This document shows positions 1 through 10,300 of a DNA stretch of 64,000 nt, one piece after another. Under the pieces are notes generated by a model that worked only from the letters and a program-made list of their open reading frames with translations, had not been told where the DNA came from and searched no databases. This DNA is from Oopsacas minuta. Its lineage: Eukaryota > Porifera > Hexactinellida > Lyssacinosida > Leucopsacidae. The position numbers were made by a program, and so were the translations under genes. Location of the stretch: assembly GCA_024704765.1 (NCBI GenBank), contig JAKMXF010000300.1:310001-374000 (forward strand). Direction: 5' to 3'. Numbering within the stretch: position 1 is the stretch's first letter; every line of letters begins with the position of its first letter.

Positions 1-2019
1 CTAAGTGGACGGAGATTTGAAACACCAACAGCCATGACAGGCTCTAGACAACTCAACTCTAAATCACTTAAGAATGTAACAATACAAAGAATGGATTCAG
101 ATAAATTATCCCCTACCAGTTTACAAAGTACAAACACATATTCTCTATCCTCGTGTTCTGAAACTGAGGGTGCAGCTAAACGCAGTAAAGATGCGGATGA
201 GTGTGATCATATTGCTTCCCCACCCAAGAAAATATGCTCAGAATTCCAAGAACCAGCTGCTAGATTACTTCCCAAACACTTTTTCTCTTCAAAGATTTGT
301 AAATCAGGAGTTATATGCGATGATTGTGCTCTCCCGATTAAGTTCGGAGAGAGGAAAGAGAAATGCGCTTTTTGTCGAGCAGTAGTCCATCCTAAATGCT
401 CCAGTCATTACGATAGGGTTAGTCAATGTCAATCCAAACTTCCCTCACTTGCAAAATCACTCAGTGTTGATACAAGCACAATAGGACCACAACCTTCATG
501 TGATTGGTTTAGGGTATTATTCTGGCCTTGTCCTAGACAATGTTGGGAGAAATACTTCATAATTCTAGCGGATGATGCTATATTGTTATACCAACAACAG
601 CCTTCAATCCCTAATAGATCAGAGGCAACACGAATACTTAAGCTAGGTCCCTATGATGAAGCTATTGTATCCGTCAATAGTGAATTTATTCGTAAGAGAT
701 TGAGTGCATTTTCAAATACTCAATACTCGTGTACTCTAGCTCTGATCCTTAAAAAGGAAGGACAGCCTATTACTGATTCTTCAGAGGGTGTTTACCTGCA
801 AGCTCCTTCTACAGAGAAGAAATTCATGTGGATTGATTTATTGACTGGTACAATTAATGAATTGGAGAAGAATCGTAATAAAAGACCTCCTTTCGTTATG
901 GAGGTCATATATCGTGGACCTTTCCTGGTTCAGCAGTACTTTTTCTCGGGTTTGCATATCAAGGAACACAATTTTGTTCTTCTTGCTGAACACACTGCCA
1001 TATTTGCAATGTCAATGCCTACATTCATTAATCCATGGTCCGAACCGATTAAACTTGAAATTTCACAGTCAATTGCTCCTATTTATACCATCAAGCTATT
1101 TGCTGAGATGGGTATGATCGTGTTGATAGCTGGAAAAGAACGTCAAATTTACACAACACTGCTGGAGCCAATGATTGAATTTGTTGGTGGGCTATTCCGT
1201 GATAAGAAAAAGGCAACACCCAAATTCATTCCTATTCCAAACAGCACAGGCTGTCATATCATAGAAGTCGGAAAAATAACTGAAATTCCATTCATGTGCA
1301 GTTTCCACCAAGATTTGAAAGGTACGGGTAATCGAATAATGTCTCATTATAATCAACCATCTAATCATACTAAATGTCCATTACAGCTTTGTGATGAGAG
1401 ACCTCTTGCTCAATGTGCTAGCATATTAGTAACTCCTGGAAAATTCTTGATTGGCTCACACGTCATTCTATGTTATAACCCAATAAAAAAGTTCATTCGT
1501 GAGTCACAAATTTCAATGCATAATAATGCGATGAAAAAAACTAGAACTCTTCGTAATCCTATTGAGATGGTTCCTCTCCCTAGTGGAGTGGAATATCTCC
1601 TGGTATACTCGGATATAGGAGTAGTTATCTCGCGTGCAGGGGGTGGTATGTATGTGAAGGAAGAGGCGTTATTATGGGAGAGTACACCTACTCATGCGTG
1701 GATAGATAATGGTATTCTCTTCGTTCTTTCTTCCAAGAACGTTGCAGTATACAGGTTTGTGAATGACAAACTACCAATGAATCCAACATATTACAAGCTC
1801 TGTTCTAACACTGGACAATTCCTCTGTTACATCCCCTTCAACAAATCTATGCTATACACTTCATCTGAAGGTGATTCTACTTTTATATTTTCGTGCGAGT
1901 TTCTTTTCCATAATTTAATCAAACGAACCGGTTCGGCAAAGTCAGCGAAACCTGGAAACTCTAACATGACACGACAGAAGACAACTTCTTTGATAGACAT
2001 GACTGAGTCAATTTTATAA
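1..2019 (+). CDS. CIT: citron-like protein, C-terminal C1-PH-CNH region (5' partial)
   Basis: The frame is open from base 1, so the ATG at 34 is probably internal and the kinase and coiled-coil part lies outside the window. Counting from that ATG, a C1-type zinc finger sits at about residues 82-132 (Cys/His pattern ending HPKCSSHY), followed by a PH domain at about 155-280 that begins WFRVLFWPCPRQCWEKY, then a citron homology (CNH) domain to about 630. In animals this order belongs to citron kinase and MRCK, Rho/Cdc42 effectors of the actomyosin cortex. The C1 spacing resembles citron, and there is no CRIB motif after the CNH as MRCK would have, so citron is preferred. The tail is short and basic. 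An AATAAA follows 64 nt after the stop. Confidence 0.75.
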   Translation, partial: LSGRRFETPTAMTGSRQLNSKSLKNVTIQRMDSDKLSPTSLQSTNTYSLSSCSETEGAAKRSKDADECDHIASPPKKICSEFQEPAARLLPKHFFSSKICKSGVICDDCALPIKFGERKEKCAFCRAVVHPKCSSHYDRVSQCQSKLPSLAKSLSVDTSTIGPQPSCDWFRVLFWPCPRQCWEKYFIILADDAILLYQQQPSIPNRSEATRILKLGPYDEAIVSVNSEFIRKRLSAFSNTQYSCTLALILKKEGQPITDSSEGVYLQAPSTEKKFMWIDLLTGTINELEKNRNKRPPFVMEVIYRGPFLVQQYFFSGLHIKEHNFVLLAEHTAIFAMSMPTFINPWSEPIKLEISQSIAPIYTIKLFAEMGMIVLIAGKERQIYTTLLEPMIEFVGGLFRDKKKATPKFIPIPNSTGCHIIEVGKITEIPFMCSFHQDLKGTGNRIMSHYNQPSNHTKCPLQLCDERPLAQCASILVTPGKFLIGSHVILCYNPIKKFIRESQISMHNNAMKKTRTLRNPIEMVPLPSGVEYLLVYSDIGVVISRAGGGMYVKEEALLWESTPTHAWIDNGILFVLSSKNVAVYRFVNDKLPMNPTYYKLCSNTGQFLCYIPFNKSMLYTSSEGDSTFIFSCEFLFHNLIKRTGSAKSAKPGNSNMTRQKTTSLIDMTESIL

Positions 2020-2083
2020 AACAGAAAGTGTATGTGTATTATTGTATACGGACAATCTCACTTAGCTATTAGTTCACTTATTC

Positions 2084-2089
2084 AATAAA
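2084..2089 (+). terminator. poly(A) signal for the citron-like gene
   Basis: Canonical AATAAA 64 nt downstream of the stop codon and about 110 nt before the next start codon on the same strand. Confidence 0.6.
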
Positions 2090-2196
2090 TCACTCATCTT
2101 TCTATATTTATTATTTTTATTACTTATGTAGCTATCCTATCGATTTAATAATTAATGAATTATTTGGTACTAAATATCATACGATCGTGCTAGGAA

Positions 2197-2730
2197 ATGG
2201 GAAATGCTCCATCACAAGAGGATAGAGAGGAAGAGGATATGGCGAAGGGCGTGGCCTTGTCTAAAACAAACACTGGAGAGATACGAATAACTGAAGGATT
2301 CGTAGAACAATTAGAAGAGCAATCGAGATCTGATGAAGGGGGGTCTTTATATTTACAAGGAAGACAACTAGAGAAGGTTTCTGCAATTGTAAAGGCAGCT
2401 AAAGAGAAAGGGAGAGAAGAAATGAAATCAGAAATTCAAGAGGAGATATCTGAGCTCAAAGAAAATCTTTCAAAAGAAATACAAGCAAACAGTGACCTGA
2501 AAAACACCAGCCTTCCAATAATTAATGACCTGTCAGATACAGTTTGTTCAAAGCTAGCTCCAAAAGCTGAGCTTAAACCAATACTCTGTGCTAAACTTAT
2601 GAATGATGTTCTAGAATGTTCTAGAAATAACCCGAATCGTACTCTATACTGTACATCACTTGTTGATTCCTACGTAGATTGTGTTAAGTCACATCGACAA
2701 CAATTAGTCCACCCACCAGTTATCCACTAA
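2197..2730 (+). CDS. CHCHD3: MICOS subunit MIC19/MIC25 (CHCH-domain protein)
   Basis: A 177-residue protein beginning MGNAPSQ, a good N-myristoylation signal as in MIC19. The middle (about 75-115) is a charged coiled coil. The C-terminus carries twin CX9C motifs, C131/C141 and C152/C162, the CHCH fold that is oxidised by the MIA40 pathway on import. The family sits on the inner mitochondrial membrane facing the intermembrane space, in the MICOS complex that holds cristae junctions. A single exon; the start is fixed by the myristoylation motif. Vertebrates have CHCHD3 and CHCHD6; this is probably the single pre-duplication orthologue. Confidence 0.88.
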   Translation: MGNAPSQEDREEEDMAKGVALSKTNTGEIRITEGFVEQLEEQSRSDEGGSLYLQGRQLEKVSAIVKAAKEKGREEMKSEIQEEISELKENLSKEIQANSDLKNTSLPIINDLSDTVCSKLAPKAELKPILCAKLMNDVLECSRNNPNRTLYCTSLVDSYVDCVKSHRQQLVHPPVIH

Positions 2731-2752
2731 TTTCATAATATGATACATTTTT

Positions 2753-2758
2753 AATAAA
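2753..2758 (+). terminator. poly(A) signal for MIC19 gene
   Basis: AATAAA 23 nt after the stop codon of the MIC19 gene, giving a very short 3' UTR typical of this packed region. Confidence 0.55.
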
Positions 2759-2929
2759 TTCATGACGAAACGGAGTAGTTATTTTTCTGTGATAATTCAA
2801 TATAATGTTGTAAACTGCACTTTATACTTACTACCAGAAACCATGATAATAGTCCATTTGAACAAACTAAATATGTATAAATGCTAGTTATATTTATTTT
2901 ATACAATTCTACAGTCAAGTATATACTAG

Positions 2930-5900
2930 ATGACAAGTAAATTGACAGATAATTTCGCATGGCCTGTAGGCAGCTCACAAACACAATTCATAAAAGAACT
3001 CCAGAAGAATCGAGAACAGAGGAACGTGTCTAGGAACAAAGGAGAATCAATTATCAAGATACAATCTGCAATGCGAATGCGTATTAGTAATAAACGTCTA
3101 TTCACTTCACTTCGAAAAGAGATTGATGCATTTCTTGTGAAAGATTTCAAACATTTAAATGCTTTAGAGATATTCCGTGTTTGTAGAAAGCTTGTATTCA
3201 TCTACAATCCTGCTGTAGATGCGGAGAGACTATTGCAAATGTGTCATTTTATACTACAAAGTATGGACTCTAACAACAAGAAAGTTTGGTATGTTGGTTT
3301 AGCACTGCATCGAAATTACGTCACCAATTTTATTCTACAACTCAATAAATTATTGGTATATTCATCTGACATGCTGTCAATGTATAAACCTTCTAATTCT
3401 GAGCATATGTTCAGAATACAAGCATATCTACGATTCATTTTCCTATTCACTGACTACAAACTATGGAAGATTAGTGCTAAGTGTTCTGATGGTATTTTAA
3501 ACACTCTCCAGGAGCTATGTCTTAAACTTATGCTTCATCTGGTTAACAAAGGTTTTTACGCTAATTTAAAGAGATTATTAATTGCTGGGTTATCTCCTGT
3601 GAATCCTGATTTCTCTCATACTACATTACTAGCAGCTCTTGGTATTAAACCTATAGTATCTACAGGCTGTAATAACATTGTAATATACGGATGTGTTCTA
3701 CATACACTCACTATCCCAGCTCTAGTACAATATGCTTGTGAGATAGCACCAGATGCAATTTCTCTGTACAAAGAAATAAAAATACAGGAACATATACTGG
3801 ATATGATAAGCGGGCATAAAGATAGTTATAAACAGCTGGATTTAGTTGGACAACTGGACACGTCACAAGCTCTAAACATGTTGGGTAATCTCGTACAGCT
3901 GGTACATTTGTGTAAGGTACAGAGCTTAGCCTATGTAGAGTTGTATGTACGTTCTGTTAGCCGTCTGGTTGATTATATAAGAGTTAATATTGACACTAAA
4001 AGCAAGAAGTATGTTACGTCACGACAATGGCATCCTGTCCTTGGTTGGTCTGACTTTAGTGCAGATTCATTGTCTCCATCTTCCGTTACTCGTTTCTCAA
4101 ATCAACTCAGACTCTTGTGGCATCGTGATACTCTGATTCTACTATTCCAGGATTATCTAGGATTAGATATTCATAAAGAAGAGATTATTAAGTCTCAAAA
4201 CGCAGCTGAGAGACGTAATCCAATATTTAGAATAGCTTCATCTCTCAGTAAAAAGCCTAAACTACCTAGTGATAAGATAAATCAATCTATCTTGATCTGT
4301 CATATGTACGCTTCAATTCTCAGCACTTTATCCAACTTCCATCGCGAGGCTACGATTAGTCTTAGTTGTGATAATAACCTGTGTTCACATTTATGGCATT
4401 TATTGAGAACACTACACACTGGTGATGGCTTAAAAACACTATTAGATTGCCCTCTGTCTGATCCTCTTATGGATATTCTACAGTTCTTCTCTGAGTGTAC
4501 TTCCTTCTGTATTAGCATACAGGATTCTAAGGAGTTGTATGAAGACCAGCTATATTTCACTCTTGATGAGTTAGCACAGATCGCTAACTTTCTGAATAGA
4601 TTCTTATTCAATAGCATTTCTTCCATATGCACGTCTAAAATGAACAATTCTACACAACTACCTCCTGTTCTACAGTCTGTACATGGTCTTATAATGGTAC
4701 TATACGAACGTGACTGTAGAAAATCGTTTTGTAAGGAAGATATGTGGATTCTGAAAGAACTTAAGTCTAGTTCGTTTCTACGTGAATTAGAGAAGGGCCT
4801 GCATAAAGCTACTATGATACTTGAATATATTCCACACGCAATTCCATTTGAACAGAGACTTAAAATGTTCAGAAGATTCGTACAAAATGACCGAAAAGCT
4901 CTGAACTACGGAGATGACATATTTTCCCAACCAATGACAAGAATTAAAGTTACTCGAGGCATGATACTAGAAGATGGATTCAATCAATTACGCACAATTT
5001 CTCCTGAATTGATAAAAGCACAAATTTCAGTTCGTTTCTTTAACGCACAAGGCTTGGAGGAACCTGGAATCGATCAGATGGGAGTTTTCAAAGAGTTTTT
5101 AGAGAATTTAATTCTACAAGCTTTTAACCCAAACATGAGCTTGTTCAAAGGTGGAGTCAATAACCAAATATATCCTTCTTATCTAAGTTTCATTCATGAT
5201 AATCACCTGGAGCTGTTCTACTTTATCGGGTCTATGCTGGGTAAAGCTGTTTATAATGGCTTAATAATGGAGCTTAATTTTGCACCTTTTGTCCTCCGAT
5301 TCTTATTACAACAAACTAGTGTAATGTATAGCTTATTTGATGAGCTGCCGAGCTTCAACCAGGAGCTCTCAAATTCGCTTTCTTATATCAAACATTATGA
5401 AGGAGATATTGAGGATTTAGAATTATACTTTTCAATACAAGAAGACCGCATGGGTCAAGTCGTGAGCCATGATTTGAAACAGGATGGTTCGCAGATTAAA
5501 GTTAATAACGAGAATAAAATAAGTTATGTGCATTTAGCTGCTACCTTCTATATGCATACTCAGATTAGGAAACAAATATCTTCGTTTTGTAAAGGATTCC
5601 ATAGCATTATTGATCCAACCTGGCTTAGTTGTTTCTCTGTACCTGAGTTACAGAAATTGATTGCAGGTGATGCTCAATCTTTCGATATTTCTGATTTGAA
5701 GCGTCATACTGATTACCATGGGGGCTACCATTCAGGACATAGGGTTATATTATGGCTATGGGATATTCTAGCTAATGAATTTGATATTGAGGAACGCGGT
5801 AAATTCTTAAAGTTCGTTACAAGTTGCTCAAAACCTCCTCTAATGGGATTTGGACATCTCCACCCTAAATTCGCTATACGGTGTGTGGAATTAGCAGAAG

Positions 5901-6100
5901 ATGATTTTAGAGATGATACTGTAGGGAACGTGTTGAGGGGCGTGTTTAGTATCAAACGAGGAAAGCTGAGTCCTGAGAGATTACCAACAGCTTCTACTTG
6001 CTTTAACTTACTAAAGTTACCGTGTTACGACAAGAAATCTACACTGAAAGATAAACTGAGATATGCTATTAACTCTAATGCTGGGTTTGAACTGTCTTAA
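2930..6100 (+). CDS. UBE3B: HECT E3 ubiquitin ligase UBE3B
   Basis: One uninterrupted 1,056-residue frame, close to the 1,068 of human UBE3B. An IQ motif lies near the N-terminus (about 39-58, IIKIQSAMRMR), a long helical region follows, and a HECT domain fills roughly the last 370 residues. The catalytic cysteine is C1024 in the signature LPTASTCFNLLKLP, which forms the thioester with ubiquitin before transfer. The end NAGFELS matches the family terminus. The N-terminal pattern (QFIKELQKNREQR before the IQ) separates it from UBE3C. It is intronless here, whereas vertebrate UBE3B has many introns. No canonical poly(A) signal is obvious before the next gene. Confidence 0.93.
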   Translation: MTSKLTDNFAWPVGSSQTQFIKELQKNREQRNVSRNKGESIIKIQSAMRMRISNKRLFTSLRKEIDAFLVKDFKHLNALEIFRVCRKLVFIYNPAVDAERLLQMCHFILQSMDSNNKKVWYVGLALHRNYVTNFILQLNKLLVYSSDMLSMYKPSNSEHMFRIQAYLRFIFLFTDYKLWKISAKCSDGILNTLQELCLKLMLHLVNKGFYANLKRLLIAGLSPVNPDFSHTTLLAALGIKPIVSTGCNNIVIYGCVLHTLTIPALVQYACEIAPDAISLYKEIKIQEHILDMISGHKDSYKQLDLVGQLDTSQALNMLGNLVQLVHLCKVQSLAYVELYVRSVSRLVDYIRVNIDTKSKKYVTSRQWHPVLGWSDFSADSLSPSSVTRFSNQLRLLWHRDTLILLFQDYLGLDIHKEEIIKSQNAAERRNPIFRIASSLSKKPKLPSDKINQSILICHMYASILSTLSNFHREATISLSCDNNLCSHLWHLLRTLHTGDGLKTLLDCPLSDPLMDILQFFSECTSFCISIQDSKELYEDQLYFTLDELAQIANFLNRFLFNSISSICTSKMNNSTQLPPVLQSVHGLIMVLYERDCRKSFCKEDMWILKELKSSSFLRELEKGLHKATMILEYIPHAIPFEQRLKMFRRFVQNDRKALNYGDDIFSQPMTRIKVTRGMILEDGFNQLRTISPELIKAQISVRFFNAQGLEEPGIDQMGVFKEFLENLILQAFNPNMSLFKGGVNNQIYPSYLSFIHDNHLELFYFIGSMLGKAVYNGLIMELNFAPFVLRFLLQQTSVMYSLFDELPSFNQELSNSLSYIKHYEGDIEDLELYFSIQEDRMGQVVSHDLKQDGSQIKVNNENKISYVHLAATFYMHTQIRKQISSFCKGFHSIIDPTWLSCFSVPELQKLIAGDAQSFDISDLKRHTDYHGGYHSGHRVILWLWDILANEFDIEERGKFLKFVTSCSKPPLMGFGHLHPKFAIRCVELAEDDFRDDTVGNVLRGVFSIKRGKLSPERLPTASTCFNLLKLPCYDKKSTLKDKLRYAINSNAGFELS

Positions 6101-6326
6101 GCACACATACTGTACTTTAATTCACTCCGTCAGGATTCTAAATTGTATTCTTATTATTATGCATGAAGTTTGTTAAGAAATTAAGTATTGTCTATATACT
6201 AAATCAGAGGATACCTGTTATAACAACATGAATTGCTACTCCCAAGGGGAATCTTATAACCGGCATCCACTGTATTAACATTCTTACTTTATACTAATAT
6301 TCGAATTTGTACTAGCTTTTTAAGGT

Positions 6327-7334
6327 ATGTCAATTGCAATTGGTTTTGAAGGCAGTGCAAATAAACTGGGCATCGGTATTATTCGTGACGGAGTTATCTT
6401 ATCTAATCTCCGTTGTACTTACATCACGCCCCCTGGCCATGGATTTCAACCTAAATTCACTGCAATACACCACAGAAGTGAGATAATAGATTTACTACAG
6501 AGATCTCTTAAAACAGCTGGAGTAGATCCTAAAGATATTTCCTGTGTGTGCTATACAAAAGGACCAGGGATGGGTGCTCCTCTTGTATCAGTCGCTGTAG
6601 TAGCTAGAACCTTATCTCAGCTATGGGGGAAACCGCTCGTTGGTGTTAACCACTGTATTGCTCATATTGAAATGGGAAGACATGTTACTGGGGCGAGTGA
6701 TCCAACTGTTCTGTATGTGAGTGGGGGAAATACACAGGTTATCGCGTATTCTAACAGGAAGTATCGTATTTTCGGTGAAACAATAGACATTGCTGTGGGA
6801 AATTGTCTCGACAGATTTGCTCGTGTTATAAAACTATCTAATGATCCTAGTCCAGGATATAACATAGAACAACTAGCTAAACAAGGGAATAGATACCTTG
6901 AATTGCCTTATAGTGTTAAAGGGATGGATGTGGCATTTTCTGGCATAACAAGTCATATCGAATCTGTAGCAGTTAAGGCAATGGAAAGTGGGGAGTATAC
7001 GAAAGCTGATCTCTGTTTCTCACTTCAGGAAACTATTTTCGCGATGTTAGTCGAAGTGACTGAGCGAGCAATGGCACATACTGGATCTCAAGAAGTGTTA
7101 ATAGTCGGTGGAGTAGGTTGTAATGAACGTTTACAGGATATGATGAGGCAAATGTGCAATGAACGTGGAGCAAAGCTATGTGCTACAGATGAGAGATATT
7201 GTATTGATAACGGGGCTATGATTGCACACACTGGGTTAGAAATGTTTAAGTGTGGAGTTACTACTGAACTGAAAGATTCCTGGTGTACACAAAGATACAG
7301 AACTGATGAAGTTGATATATTATGGAGAGATTAA
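6327..7334 (+). CDS. OSGEP: tRNA N6-adenosine threonylcarbamoyltransferase (KAE1/OSGEP)
   Basis: 335 residues, the same length as human OSGEP, in one exon. It is the catalytic subunit of the KEOPS complex, which transfers threonylcarbamoyl from TC-AMP to A37 of ANN-decoding tRNAs. The metal ligands H109 and H113 are present in [12 protein letters not shown], as are the ASKHA-fold glycine motifs ([16 protein letters not shown]) and the C-terminal [12 protein letters not shown] with its metal-binding Asp. There is no mitochondrial presequence, so this is the cytosolic/nuclear form rather than OSGEPL1. The stop is only 59 nt from the next start codon on the same strand. Confidence 0.95.
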   Translation: MSIAIGFEGSANKLGIGIIRDGVILSNLRCTYITPPGHGFQPKFTAIHHRSEIIDLLQRSLKTAGVDPKDISCVCYTKGPGMGAPLVSVAVVARTLSQLWGKPLVGVNHCIAHIEMGRHVTGASDPTVLYVSGGNTQVIAYSNRKYRIFGETIDIAVGNCLDRFARVIKLSNDPSPGYNIEQLAKQGNRYLELPYSVKGMDVAFSGITSHIESVAVKAMESGEYTKADLCFSLQETIFAMLVEVTERAMAHTGSQEVLIVGGVGCNERLQDMMRQMCNERGAKLCATDERYCIDNGAMIAHTGLEMFKCGVTTELKDSWCTQRYRTDEVDILWRD

Positions 7335-7393
7335 TTAATGATTCATTTGACTGATATGACATGTGTTAGAATAGCATAATTTGAGGTTTTTCA

Positions 7394-10300
7394 ATGTTTA
7401 ATGTACTTGATGTTCTAGCTATGGTTTCAGATTCTGAATACAGTTTGAAGGTTTGGGGGCATATTTGTGGAGGACAATTGGGTCGATCAGGTGTCCCTGA
7501 CAATGCAAATGTAAGCACTATGGTATTTTGGACAGGGGCAGATGTTCCTCTCTGTTCTCAATTGATCCTCCTTACTTTGATGCATATTCCTCTTCTATTG
7601 ACAAGTGCTTTCTATGCGGGAGTATATTACAAGTTTGTGAAGTTTAAAATAATATCGAAAATTCTTCAATTTATCGTTGTACTATCACTCTTCTTCGTTC
7701 TCATTTCTATAATTAACTTTCTATACTTATACTTGTACACACGATCAAATACCATATCTCTCATTCTGATATCGCTTCTAATTGTGAAGTTGTTAACTTG
7801 GCTATCACATACTGTTTGCATTATACATCTTGTGTATGGGATTGGATACAAGAAAGATAGACCTCTTAACTATTCTATAATATATTGGCTTATTGTATTA
7901 ATAAGCACACTATTATACTACAGATCTCTATTAACCTATCAGGTAAACCCGTTCATCTATAAATACAGTAATTTTCGCTTAATAGAGCCAATTATTTATT
8001 GTATTTATTTTCTGATAAAAATTTTTCTCAGATTCATCCTGAATGGTACAGTTTAATCGATTCCACATTCCTGAAAGGAAATTTCTTTCTCTACACTATA
8101 TCTATAGAAATATTTCTACATATAGTATATGGAACTTTAATAATCTTATCTTATTTAAAAGTACCTATACTCGTGTATGTTCGTAAATTGAGGCAAACTG
8201 ATCCCTTATCCCAGAGTCTACTCAACATACAACAATCGTATGGATCTATACACAACGATGAGGCTAAGTTACCAACTCGCCCTATCAATGAGGAAGGAGT
8301 AGGATGGTTTTCATATCTATTCTTTAACTGGTTTAATCATACTATTAAGCGAGGGTATAAGAAAAAAATAGAGTCCTTAGACGACCTGCCTTCTCTACCC
8401 AGGAACCTCAAAGGAGCTTGTCTTCTCACGAAATTTAACAATCATTATACTGATAAACAATTGGATGGAAATAATATAAGCAAGTAAGTAGAATTATTTC
8501 GATTTCTAAATAGAGTTTATACACGTTATTATATAGATGGCATCTACTGGGAAGTGTAGTTAGAGTTGCGGGTTATAAATTCTATCTAGCTGGTATCCTC
8601 AAACTAACAGCGGATGCTGTCACATTCACAGGACCTCTCCTACTCAATGGTCTTGTTTACTTGGTAGAGAACAACAATCAACCAATATATGTCGGTTATT
8701 TCTATGTCATTGGTTTATTCGTGAGTACTCTAACCGGGATGTTACTTAATGTACATTTCCAATATCTGGTAGATAAAGTAAACATCTCAATACGATCTGC
8801 TCTTATGAATGCTGTTTACCAGAAAGTAATTCGTCTTCATTTAGCTGAGTTATCAAGCTTCTCTACTGGTAATAATGTACAGTCAGCTGATTGAGAATAA
8901 ATATATATTAATTTTGTGTTATGTAGGTCAAATTCTCGACTTCATGAGTACAGATGCGAGTCGTCTCTCCAGTGTTTGGAACGTTCATCTCCTCTGGAGC
9001 ATGCCTGTTATGATAATCATATGTCTCTATCTACTATATCTACAGGTGGGATTATCCTTTCTAGCTGGTTTAGCATTCTGTATTGCTGTAATAGCGATTA
9101 ATCAGGTGTTAACTGTGTTAATTGCGAGAGCGTTTAAGAAGTATATGGAGTGTAAGGATGAGAGAATTAAAATGATGTCAGAGATATTGGCTGGAATTAG
9201 AGTTATTAAACTGTATGCTTGGGAGAGAGTATTCAAAAACAAGGTGAATAGATATAAAGTGTAATGTAACCTCCGCAAACGAGGGAAATGGAGTAGCATT
9301 AAATGTGTACTCTACATTAATATTATTGATATATTAGATCGGTAAGATACGAGCTGATGAACTTCTACAACTAGCATGGGTAAAGTGCTTAGACGGTTTC
9401 TGTGTATTCTTCTGGGCTTGTACTGCTACTATGATGTGTGTGCTTACATTCATTACATATTCACTGTTAGGAAATGAGCTCACAGCAACAAGGGTAAGTC
9501 CATAAACTATAACTATAGTCTGTTATCTTTTAAGGGTGCTGTTTATTTATTTATGGCTTAGTTGAGCAAGTTTTGATATTTAAGGTGTTTCCCTGATTTG
9601 TGACCCATGGTATTTGAGTTACTCTTGGGTACAATATGGGGTAAATTATGATTAATTGATTATTAACGTTAGTCATATCTGCATGTTATTTAATATATTA
9701 ATTAATTTGCATAAATTCATGGATCAGAGAATCCAAACAAGCTAACCCATTAATATATTTGATTTGTGGCTTTGTGTGTTTGAATGTGTAGATCTTTTTA
9801 GCACATACATACATGAATAGCCTTACATTTCTATATAAAACAGCGTACAAGTATTGCTTCCATTGAATATTAAGAAAGCGCTTTTTGTTTACAGAAATTA
9901 TAATATTTATTTTTGGAAGATACTAGAAAATACTTATAACGGAACTGCCACCGTTTCTAAGCCTACAGACTAATTAATGGGAGCTATTTTCATTATAATT
10001 ATCCCGCTCTATCATCTATTTTAATATGCTTAATTATTAATTCATTAACTGTTAGTTCATTACAAAAATTTCTGTTTTTGATATTTTATTTATTTTTGCT
10101 TGATTTTGAATCAGGTGTACGCTGTACATATAGCTTGTATATAGTTAGTTCGTTATATAAGAGACTAACCTTTTTGAAATCAACACCTATCTATCTACGA
10201 AGAAGAATGAGTGATAATTCGAATAATAAAACTAATGACATCCTACCTAAATTCCCTTACACGGCAAAACCAGTTACTCACTCTCTACGTAATAATAATT

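Noticed and set aside
7943-8031. Apparent frameshift splitting the first ABCC10 exon
   Set aside because: An 89-nt intron with CAG/GTAAAC donor and TTTTTCTCAG acceptor restores the frame exactly, so it is a normal intron, not a mutation.
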